DNA of 64,000 bases from Halictus rubicundus (taxonomy: Eukaryota; Arthropoda; Insecta; Hymenoptera; Halictidae): assembly GCF_050948215.1 (NCBI RefSeq), contig NC_135163.1:3038001-3102000 (forward strand). The letters are read 5' to 3'. The notes beneath the pieces were generated by a model. It was not told the DNA's origin. It did no database searches and saw nothing but the letters and a program-made list of their open reading frames with translations. Both the position numbers and the translations under genes were made by a program. This document shows positions 12,096 to 21,700 of this stretch, piece by piece. Position 1 is the stretch's first letter. Each line of letters opens with the position of its first letter.

Positions 12096-12721
12096 CGCTA
12101 AACCTACCAAGCATAAAAAATATGAAAGTGGAAAGATTGAATTTGTTTAAACTTTGTACGACTTTTACTATAATATGTGCTTAGATAAAGAAATCAATTC
12201 AGCCATTTCCTATGAAAACGTTTCGATACAGTCAAACCTGTTTTTGTGCGGTAGATAGGGACCGCATAAAAGAAACTTCACAAAAAAAAAAATATTCAGA
12301 AACTTCATAAATAGCAATAATAAATAATTTTTTACAACATATTAAAAAGAAAGTCTCACTTAGAAAATATATCAAAGATTTACGAAACAGCGAGAAAGTG
12401 CTTTCCAAACAAAATAAATAATTAAATTACACATGGAAACGCTTTAAACAAATTTAATTTCTCATTTTAAACATGGAGAAATTTTCAAAGTGCACATAAT
12501 TCAATACTACTCGTCGTAGTCCAAAACGCGCATCTTCTTGTGATGAGAACATTACGAGGGTGTTATAATGCCAACACATATCGCATAAAAAAAAATCGCA
12601 CAAAGCAAATGGCACAAGAAAAAGAAATCGCATAGAAGCGGACCGCACAAAAACAGGTTTGACTGTGATTTCAATAATTGTGAAATGGAAAGCCGGTCGT
12701 TTGACCTTGGTATGTTTAGCG
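12096..12721. mobile_element. MITE with CGCTAAACCTACCAAG ends, host of a nested pogo-like element
   Basis: The left end is TTAA|CGCTAAACCTACCAAG and the right end is CTTGGTATGTTTAGCG, an inverted match. A relative at 62070-62215 runs through the same internal sequence (AATATGTGCTT, CATTTCCTA.GAAA.CGTT) without the 437-bp insert found here at 12229-12665. Confidence 0.75.
12229..12665. mobile_element. pogo/Tigger-like MITE nested in another repeat
   Basis: The ends are CAGTCAAACCTGTTTTTGTG and the exact reverse complement; inverted identity extends to about 24 bp (…CGGT). The left flank is TA and the right flank is TG, a decayed TA duplication. CAGT-AACCT ends with TA targets are typical of pogo/Tigger elements. 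The interior is AT-rich and non-coding. Confidence 0.85.
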
Positions 12722-14635
12722 TAAAATAGCTAAGTGTTGAAACAATTTATAAAAATTGTCGGACCTCTCTGCTAAAAAGTTCCGTTCTGAAAATGCTTTT
12801 CGTGAAGGATCGAGTCCGCGACGAGATGCGAAGAGGTCGCCACGAGACACCAAGGTTTCCGTTTGAACTTGTAGCATGATTGGACGTAGTTAGTTCGGGA
12901 CCGAGGCAACACGCATCCCAAACTTTGATTAAACGAGTCGCAGGGACCCGCGGCCCGACTCATTTGTCTGCCGTCTGCCTCTTTCCACCACCTTCTTCGC
13001 CTCTTGGTTCGCTCTCGTCCCCATCCCCCTCGCCTCCCTCTTTCTTTCCATCCCCTACGATTCTCCTCCACGCTACCAAGAATCGCAACGATTCCTTGAA
13101 ACACGGCCGCGAGGGTGGTCAAAAAGTTTCGGCCGTTTAAAACAGGTGCTCGCGATGTCTATCTAGCTCGTTCCGGTATCGATCACTGGCGCCAGTTCCC
13201 AGAAAATCAGAACAGTTTTTTTTCCGATGAATCGCGCCCGTCGCGGGGCACCTCGCTGTGCGCTCCTTGTCATGATACGACAAACAGTGTTATTCCTGTA
13301 ACCGTGGAATTGCATTGAAAAAGCCTAGTTTCAATTTCCCCTTGCAGTTGCCTTGAGTGACCTCGAATGACCTTCATAATAGATCGTTGTATTCGTCTCG
13401 AAAGATGATACCATTCCATTTAAAGAAAACATTACTGTTCGTAAGATCTCGGAAAATATGACCTTGAGATGACCTCTATCCAGACAGACGTCTGTCCCCC
13501 ACCAAATACGATAACTTTCTCCTCAAACGTTTCTTTGTATCTGTATAAATAACAGAATTATTAGGGGTGGCAGCGTTAATTGAGGCACTATGCATTATCA
13601 TTTATACAGGGTGGGACATTTTCAAAGATAGAAGACATCTGATGTTACAAATATTTTTATAGGTGGAGGCGTCAAGGGGATATGAAGGTCGACTCTGTTT
13701 CCATTTACATTCTGACAGTGTGTATCGAGACGAATACAATAACCTATGATGAAGGTCATCGGAGGTCACTGGAGATGAACCGACTACTCGAAAAAATTCC
13801 GGATTTATCTCGACGGCCCTGTGATTTCGTTGGGATCGATCCCGGAGTGGAAGATCGACGAGCAACGAACGGGACTGCCGAATCGGCGGCGCGACGCGAC
13901 GGATGAAGGAAGTGGCCAGGGTGGGTTGTAACCGTGGAAAGCCGTCCGTGTGTGGTCCGGGTTCGACCGGGGTCCTTCTGTTTCGTCGCTCGAGAGTCCC
14001 TCTGTTCGGCTTGGATCGGCAACGATGACGTTAGTAACCCGATATCACCGGCATCCACGGCCCGCAGACGGCTTCCATACAGATGTTCCAAAGGGAATAG
14101 GGCCGTAGAGAGGTGGCGTGCCATTATCCGTTTACGGAATGCCGTTTCGCGATCCACCCCGCGGTCTACACCCATCGTCGTCGTGCCCATCGATAACGGT
14201 AATCGGTTTTGTTAGATGCGCGTCGAATCGTTGACGATAGAGCGAACCCCGTACAGCGGACTCTATAATGTAGGTGCTCGGGCCTCGGGCCATCGGGCTT
14301 TCGATGCTTGCCGTTCGACGTAACAGTATCACGTTATTTTTTTTTTCTCTTTCCACGGTTTTCTTTTTCATTTCTTTCCTTTCCTTTAGGTAATTTTATC
14401 GTATTATCACCGGGATAACCGGGTGGTGCTGGGAACGTACAGCAACGTATAGCCAACCTGGTCGAGCAGGCGGAAGAACGTCTTTGCACTGGAGGATATT
14501 GGTCGCACGGCGCTTGAACTTTAGAATGGTGTATTATATTCTAGACAACTTTCCTATTAGAGAGAACCCGACTCGGAATTATAGAGAAAATAGTATTCTC
14601 TTCCGCACAACATAACCCTACAGAAAATATAGTTG

Positions 14636-15055
14636 GTCGTTCCTATTCCGTGGAGACCCTCCGAGGAACCGCCAACACGCTTGCTATCGGTTACGATTTT
14701 GTGGCTTTTACTTAACAAATTGTGGACATAGTCATAGTCACCAGATTAAGACTCTAACTTCCCCTTCCACCGCACTATTCCCCCACGCTTCCGCTGCAGC
14801 CCGGTCACGTGACGCGTTCCGTCTCTGTCGTTTGTCGTTCCTATTTCGTGGAGACCCTCCGCGGAACCGGCAACACGCTTGCTATCGGTTACGATTTTGT
14901 GGCTTTTGCTTAACAAATTGTGGACACCAATCTAGGTTGTCTATTCATAGGCGCCAAATTAAGCCTCATGTCCCCACTCTAACTTCCCCTTCCACCGCGC
15001 TATTCCCCCACGCTTCCGCCGCGGCCCGGTCACGTGACGCGTTCCGTCTCTGTCG
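14636..15055. repeat. Two-unit tandem duplication with CACGTG palindromes
   Basis: Unit 1 is 14636-14833 and unit 2 is 14834-15055. They share GTCGTTCCTATT, GTGGAGACCCTCCG, ACACGCTTGCTATCGGTTAC, CTAACTTCCCCTTCCACCGC and CGTTCCGTCTCTGTCG. Unit 2 has about 24 extra bases in its middle. Each unit carries GTCACGTGAC (14804-14813 and 15029-15038), and a third ATCACGTGAC follows at 15071-15080. Confidence 0.85.
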
Positions 15056-16104
15056 TGCATGTGCCATAGTATCACGTGACCAACCTGGTACTGGCAGAGA
15101 GGGGGTAACTGTATTCCCCTCAATTCGTGCTGACATATATACGTGAAAGAGACGGTACAAGCTAATGCAAATAAATCGAAATCTAAAAGCATTCTAAGTC
15201 CTATTTCACTTTGAGAATTATTGCAGCATCACGGCGGAGGGTGTTTTTGATGAAAACCCTGAGGTCCGCGTGCGACGGGGGTGAAAAAGCGCGGGAGAGT
15301 AATGGAAGGCGCCACCGGAACCGTTTCGAGAAAGAAGAAAGCGCGAGGAATCCGTCGTGCGAGAGAAAACACAGAGGAGGGATGTTGTATATACGATTCC
15401 CTACCGGCGATAAACGTCCCGACGCTGAGGAGGAGGTTTCGCGTGACGGAAACACGCGAGAACCGTGCATACATGCGTGTCTCTCGTGGAGCGACGCATC
15501 GCGTCGCATAAAGTAGGTGGATATGGCCGTCCCGGCGAGCAAGCGCCTCGTAGATAAGCAATTACGATGGAATCCGCAGATAACAGGGACAAATTCGAAT
15601 TCCGAGATTCGGGGCTCCGATAGGATCGACACGAGACCTATCCTTCCTCCCTCTCTGTTTCTCTTTACTTCGTTCCCACGACGGGATTCTTTTCCTCTCT
15701 TTTTTTCGTGCCCCCTTACAACTCCTGCCGGCTCTTTCTCGGTGTCGTCCTTCCATTTTCCCCTGAAAAATATTTCGCTGCGTGCGCGCGAATAATTTAC
15801 TGCAACCCGCGCTGGTTCGAGTACCCGCGGAACCCATTGCCCGCGCATAACTGTTTCACGGGGATATTCGCTTTTGCGCGAATTTTCACCAGAAAATATA
15901 TTACACCGTTTGTATTCGAATTTCGCGTTTGTTGGTATTCGAAGCGCGTGCGTGAACGATTGAACAAGACTAAATTCGTCGCAGATACAACGTTCGCTCT
16001 ATATACGTCCCAAATGCCGATAAAAATCCCAGAACTATCCCCACTGTAGTATACCCAGTGAGAGCTTCGCTATCCTTTTCTGCTTTCAGCGTGGATCAAG
16101 ATAT

Positions 16105-16163
16105 CCTGGCCGATATATGTCTCCGACTGGACCCAAGAGTTGGACATATATCGAGTAAACCCT
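16105..16163. mobile_element. Deleted copy of the TA-flanked MITE family
   Basis: CTGGCCGATATATGTC is followed after about 20 bases by GGACATATATCGAGTAAACC and CTGTA, which are the inner left sequence and the right end of the family seen at 1431-1577. Most of the interior is missing. Confidence 0.6.
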
Positions 16164-16523
16164 GTACCTAGTAAGTCAATATTTAAACCCAAAATTCTGG
16201 TTCCGCGAATGCTTCTGTCGGCAAGGTTCAATGAAACAAACCAAAAACTGATGCGATTTGAAAACTTTCAAAATTCGTTCGTCGAAGAGAGACGAATTTC
16301 GTACGAAAAATCACGTTCCACCCTGTACATGCTGGCCACCGTATCTCGGCGAGTTTCACGGTGACACACGTGTGGGATAAGAACGATCTCCTGGAAGATA
16401 GTAAACCGTGATCGTTGGCGATCCCTCCGGGTTTTTTTCGCTCGTTAGGTGTCCAGGGTGATAGCTCGTTTACTATTCGAATATTATTTCTCGGCGTGTC
16501 GTTTGGGCGCGTAGGATTCGTGG

Positions 16524-16553
16524 CGGCGAGGCGAGGCGAGGCGAGGCGAGGCG
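16524..16553. repeat. (GAGGC)n short tandem repeat
   Basis: Five to six consecutive GAGGC units in a GC-rich stretch. Confidence 0.9.
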
Positions 16554-17276
16554 CGCGCGTTTAGCCTTATCAACGCGAGACTCGTCTCGCACACGGGCAA
16601 TCGTGCTTGCACACGCTCGCGCGTGGTGCAAGAGAGCACAAACGTATCGCGTTACGATGGAGCAACGCCCATCGGTTTCGGATAGCAGAGAACGCACGAA
16701 ATCGCCTAGCCGGCTAGCGCAACACGCGAAACATGTCCACGTAGACGCGGCGGGCCGGGCCGGGCCACATCATGGCGGGCTTAACATCACCGCGATTGCC
16801 ACTTTGATGCCACCACCGTTGTATCGTACTGTCACGGTAATAACGACAATTTTTCGCTTTACACAACGGACGCTGACTTGCTCGGCCTTTGTGCGACACC
16901 GTTGCTTTGCCATCGCGATTCGTGTCGCGTTGCAGACCTAGAGCGATCACGCTCGTTCACGCGGATCAGTTCACTGTACGTAATAGCGTTGCTACAGAGA
17001 TCTTTCCGATTTTTTTAGTGGTTCCGACCGATTTCGGTTTTGCTAGCGTTTTGTGTAGTCGTTTAGTCGGGCGATATTATTTACCAAACAGGTTTTTAAA
17101 TGAGACTACAGCGGCGGGAAAAAGAATTTAAATAGTACCGGAGATCGGGGCAAGCTGATACATTTTTCAGTTTCTTATTTCCACAATTTCTCGTAATTAT
17201 TTACAATAGTCGAAGAATTTCCCAAAAAGGAAATGTATCAACGTGTGCCACCGGAGGTTATTATGTGTACAGTATA

Positions 17277-17400
17277 CAGGGTGTCCCGAAAGCGTTGTTC
17301 GTCCTTGAGAGAGGCGATTCAATCAGAATAACTTTTTCATAAATGGTCCACACGACTTCAGTTTTTATGAAAAAGTTATTCTGATTTAGCGTCAAGAATT
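17277..17400. mobile_element. CAGGGTGTCCC-ended palindromic repeat
   Basis: It begins TATACAGGGTGTCCCGAAAG. The core AATCAGAATAACTTTTTCAT is mirrored shortly after by ATGAAAAAGTTATTCTGATT, forming a perfect 20-bp stem. It shares its terminus, but not its interior, with the copies at 51295 and 52211. Confidence 0.6.
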
Positions 17401-18167
17401 ATGAGATTGGGTACAATTTAACGTGTTCGTGCGTTCATTTTCGTGAAGGTTTGGTGGTGTTCGCCGGTATTGCGATCGAGTCCCCCGGAAGAAAGCGGCC
17501 GGGCGAATCTTCTCTTTTTGGTGGCCGGGGTCGCCGCGAGACCGTGTCCCCCCGACACCTCAGGCTTAATTAATTTTAAACAAAGTTAAAGTCAGGTGAC
17601 GTGCAGCCACCAACGCGAGCGAATGCACTCGAGCGAGCGTCGCGTCGTTGGTAACGTAATACGGAGTCGGACTACCTGACCGATCTGACAGTAAGCTCGA
17701 AACAAAATCGAATCGGTGCACGGGGAGCATCCGTACAGCTGAAACTCGTTTATAAACAAGTGTCCCCTTTTGGTTTCTCCTCCTCTCGAAGTCACGCTCG
17801 TAATCCAAAAAGAAATCATTTTCCCTCAATTTTTCTCTCAACTATTACTCTTGCCCCACCTTGTTTCAATTACCTTTAGCGGTAACGATTTCATTCGTGA
17901 ACCAACAAGATATTTTATTTTTTAACAGAACATATGGATGACATTAATTTTTGACCAGGTTCAGAAATTAATTTTCACTCTGGTATATCGAAATAAATTT
18001 TATTAGGATTTGTGGAATATGTAAGGGTTAAAGGAGCTATGATAAATATTAACTTTCCAGTTTCGGTTTTATCAATTAGCAGTTAACTGTCAGTGGCAGC
18101 AGTTAACTATCAAAAACAAAATTAATCGTAATTTGCAATTTTTCATAAGAAAACCGGTCCGTATGTA

Positions 18168-18222
18168 ATGGACGATGGATTTTTAAAGAAGAAGATGAAC
18201 GTGGAAGCTATACGAACAAAAC
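18168..18222 (+). CDS. Gene B exon 1
   Basis: ATG at 18168 opens 18 codons plus one base, ending AAAAC|GTAAGA. The phase fits the exon at 20565. Unspliced, the frame continues to about 18353 without any recognisable feature. Confidence 0.5.
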
Positions 18223-20923
18223 GTAAGAAGTGGGTTGCAATTGAATCCGAAGAGCGATTCGTTCTGCGGGTCTCATTTTGTATTTGTGTCGATCATTTTG
18301 CACACTTCCGCTATCGTCGTGGACGTATAGACACACAAGTAATACATATATAAAAACAAATGAGATACATGTACGCACCTTATGAAAGAGCATTAAGGGA
18401 TGGGCCAAAAGTTTTATGATTATTCATTTGATCGCTTAACAATTTCTCTAAGAAGTTCCATAATTGCATTCTAGGAGAAATATATCGACGGTTGCTCATC
18501 GTAATAATTTTGTTACGACTCCGGGTATCGATTGACGTTCTTTCGCAATAAATCGAAACGGTGCAAACCTCCGCCGAGGTTAATAAGTTTTCTTTCTTGT
18601 GTTTCGTTCGAATCGTAAAACGCCGGAACGATGGACGGAGTACCATTGGAGCATGCTCCGTTCCGAAAACAAACGTCAACGGCGAACAGATCGATGATTC
18701 GCGTCCATGGAAACCGCGGCTGGACCAATGCGGGACGGCCGCAACCGTTCTGCGCATCCGCCTTTTTGCTCTCTCGGCCGAGAACTATGTACAACGAGCG
18801 AAAGAAAACCGAACTGAATCGTCCGCGACGCGAACCGAACAATATTTGCTCGAACGCCGACGCGACCGTGGCAAAATATTTCTTTCGATACGTGCGACCA
18901 CCCGACGCTCCCATCTCGTCCCAGCCAAACAATTAAAGCTTTATTTAGACACATATCGATGGGGCTCGTTGAAGAATACGTTTTTACCGTGGCTCTTTGA
19001 AATTTGTTCGTATCCTCATACGCAGTTTTTATCGAATTTTTGGTCTACTCATGAATGAATTTAGAAGTTTAAATAAAATTCCGTTTTTCCCCCACTACAG
19101 TAATATATTATTATTAGTTTTTCCTCCTAGAGTAAGATATTTACTCTTAGAGCGGAGTCTTAGTGCGGCCGACCTGCCCTCTTCACGAGGGCAAGGTTTG
19201 GCTTGGATCTGGTATGGATTTGGCATGGATTTTGCATGGATTTGCCATGGATTTGGCATGGATTTAAAAATAATTCTAAATACCGAGCCATCTGTTTCCG
19301 CATTAGGCTCGGAATTTGTCGACAAGTTTTGGTGGCAAATTCGTAGCAAATAGGGAGCAAATTCTGCTCCAAGATTGCTCGAATGTTGCCGTGGTCTTGG
19401 CATCAAAACGACCGCATTTTGCTGGCAAAGTACGATTACAAATATTGATGAAGCTGGCTCGATGGGTTGTGTCAGGGTTGCAGGGTGCGATGAACTTGGT
19501 CGCAATCGTGAAACGAATTTTCTGAGAAGTTAGCAAGGGAGGCTGTTGTCGTGCGGGATTCAATTAAACGTGGCTGGCGAATCGATTAACGGCGAGTCAG
19601 GTACTTTTCGAATCTAGTGAAACGCGAACTCGCGCTCCGCCCTCTACCCCCCTTCCCCGTCGCACTATAAGTACTCTGACTCTCCGGTTCGAGAACTCGG
19701 CGAGTTCTAGTCATTAAGACATTATCCCCGGCCGCGTCTGATGCAGCGTTCCGCGATATGCAATCAAGGTGCACAGACGCGCACTTAAATTACTCCTCGA
19801 GGGTATCGAACGAACAGGACGAGAACTTGGATCGTTAACGCGACGCGAAATCGGCTGGGCCGAACTTTCCGAATTCTCCGGTTTTCCAGCCGACTAACAA
19901 ACCTCGCGTTAAACTTCAGCGAATCTTTTGTAGTCCGTTTTAATTTGCGAAAAAAATGATATCCATTAACTTCACCAGGAAACTGCAATTTCTCTTCTTT
20001 TTCCTTTTCGTTACGTTCGAATTGAAGTTCGCGGTAGAAACTCGAATCGAGTTTCCGGTAAGTTTCATTTTGTTTCATCGATTTCGTTTTCGCCGGCATC
20101 GGTTCGTCGAAAGTCGTATTTATAAAATAATTTTTTCCGATGAGAATACAATTTCAGGCTTTAAGATCGGACGGAGTTCTCTGTGTTTCTATGAAACGGT
20201 AACTTCGCTTCGACGAATCGAATCGTTCGTCGTCTCTCGACGCTCAATTCGCAGGCCTCGCGTAAACATTTCTCGTTACTATCGGATCAAGACCATGTAA
20301 TCGGGTACAAATATTCCTGTGTCGATTTCATTTCTCGCGATGTGAACAAGTTTTATTTACCTCGAGGAATCCGGAAGCTTGTCAAGAACACTGACATGAA
20401 CGAAATCAGGAAGTTGACTTCTCGATCTCTGTTTCCAAAAGTCAGGAATTCCCATTTGGTACGATCCCAAATTATAACTCTGTCGCAATCCTTGACCGTT
20501 CGATTTATCTCGACGGTCCTGCATTTCATTTTGGGTGTAAGCGAATGAAAAATCTTTTGACCAGTGGGAACAGCGGAAGAAGTTCGGCTCGACCGAAACG
20601 GGAATATGGGAACCGATTCGATCGATCTACGAACACTGGACAGGGGCGAAAGGCGAGCCCGGCTGGGTGGAAGTTGTCATGCCGCGGGACCCTCACACGA
20701 GGACAATGACTCGGATGAGTCGACCGCAGGAAAACAGAAAGGTCATCTTTGGGGTGCGATGCAACAGGCCGCCGCCAAGGATCGTGCGAATAATGGCGGA
20801 CGATTTCCGCCGGAGGATGATGAAAACGATTTCCAAGAGCTGAAGTTTATCTGCTCGAAAAAGAAACGAAACGGAAAGAAGAAGTCGAGGAACCGGAATC
20901 GCAGAGTCACTTTTGCCGTTTGA
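18168..20923 (+). CDS. Gene B: small charged protein with C-terminal PP1-docking-type motif
   Basis: The model joins 18168-18222 to 20565-20923, giving 414 nt and 137 residues. Exon 1 reads MDDGFLKKKMNVEAIRTK and leaves one base at a GTAAGA donor. Exon 2 follows a TTTTGACCAG acceptor, supplies TG to form Leu, and runs to TGA. The middle is acidic (SHEDNDSDES, PPEDDENDF). The C-terminus is strongly basic (KKKRNGKKKSRNRNRR) and ends VTFAV, so R132-V-T-F135 fits the RVxF docking motif for protein phosphatase 1. RVxF after basic residues is established for PP1 regulators; applying it here is inference. AATAAA follows 43 bases after the stop, and gene C begins 700 bases downstream. I do not recognise the family. 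If the splice is wrong, an internal ATG at 20606 would give a 105-residue version. Confidence 0.6.
18223..20564 (+). other. Gene B intron (inferred)
   Basis: It holds a short minisatellite at 19197-19266. An open frame at 19956-20300 starts with a signal-peptide-like stretch (QFLFFFLFVTFELKFAV) and reaches a GTAAGT donor at 20058. I judge it unconfirmed. Several short open frames near 18560-19060 overlap on both strands and show no domain. Confidence 0.45.
19197..19266. repeat. ATGGATTTGGC minisatellite
   Basis: About five imperfect 11-12-base units of the form ATGGATTTGGC. Confidence 0.85.
20565..20923 (+). CDS. Gene B exon 2 (terminal)
   Basis: It encodes residues 19-137 and the TGA at 20921-20923. 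An in-frame stop lies just before the acceptor, so this frame must be entered by splicing or by the internal ATG at 20606. Third positions vary freely and the product has coherent acidic and basic blocks, which supports real coding. Confidence 0.65.
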
Positions 20924-20965
20924 ATTCGAATCGTTCATTGGCCGATCCGATTAACCATTCCACTA

Positions 20966-20971
20966 AATAAA
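20966..20971 (+). terminator. Polyadenylation signal AATAAA of gene B
   Basis: A canonical AATAAA 43 bases after the gene B stop, followed by a GT-containing stretch (GGGATCAAATGCGTG). It supports a transcript ending near 20990. Confidence 0.6.
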
Positions 20972-21622
20972 ACGGGATCAAATGCGTGAAAATATTTTTG
21001 TCCATCATTGCACCGTAATGCACAATCCTTTCGAAAAGTTATTTCAACTTTTGGCATTCGGTAGTACTAAAGGAAATTTATTTTAAATGGAAACTGTTAA
21101 GCATTAGTTAGTTATTTTGGGCGGAAAAATTCTGAAAGCTGGTTAATCCCTTTGGCTCGTGAACAGTTCAGTTATGAGATAATATACTTAAGTTTGATCG
21201 AAATTGTAGATATTAATAAGATTAACTGATAAGAATATGGCAATAAAGAACTTGTCGACGGTGTGGATTTTTTAAACTGAAAATGCTGTGAATAAATCAT
21301 CCTACTCGCATTATTGAAATTGTTCGATTTAATTAATGGAAATGGTTTAAGATCTATGTTTCGAGTATCGTGCGTGTTTGCGAATGTCGAACAGCGAGTG
21401 CAAAAAGCAGCATATTTCAATCGAGGATGCCAACAATCGATTCGTCGCTGTTTCATTCGATCTTCCGTTGTTCCTAAAATTGTCTGTCATTCTCATTCAA
21501 AATGAGAGATTAGGTGTGATTCTGAAACACTCGCGTACACAACCTCTGTTTAAATTCCAATTAACCGTGTCAAAATTCCAAGTAACCGTGAAAAATTGTG
21601 TTATTACATTTTAATTCGGACA

Positions 21623-21700
21623 ATGAACGGACTCAAGACTTTGGTGCTGCAGGATCTCACTCACGTTTTGCCAGCGAAGACTTTCCCACTACCACCGAAG
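21623..21700 (+). CDS. Gene C exon 1
   Basis: ATG at 21623 (context GGACAATGAAC) opens 26 codons ending PLPPK at a GTAATT donor, phase 0. The following 601-bp intron holds no repeat I could name. Confidence 0.7.

Larger units (their letters stand above)
10991..18167. other. Intergenic or intronic DNA, no firm gene
   Basis: Contents seen are nested MITEs at 12096-12721, a tandem duplication with CACGTG palindromes at 14636-15055, a (GAGGC)n tract at 16524-16553, a MITE fragment at 16105-16163, a CAGGGTGTCCC repeat at 17277-17400, and a TTAA-family relic near 17935-18110. Two places could hold unrecognised exons: an open frame 13663-13906 with a phase matching gene A, and a strong acceptor at 14389-14390. 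The 215-codon minus-strand frame at 15201-15848 shows no domain and overlaps other open frames. Confidence 0.4.

Noticed and set aside
15800..15840. GGTTCGAGTACC resembling a tRNA T-loop
   Set aside because: No matching acceptor stem, D-arm or anticodon arm lies upstream at the required spacing.
15201..15848. 215-codon minus-strand frame
   Set aside because: Five other open frames cover the same DNA in both directions, and no recognisable motif or splice pattern was found.
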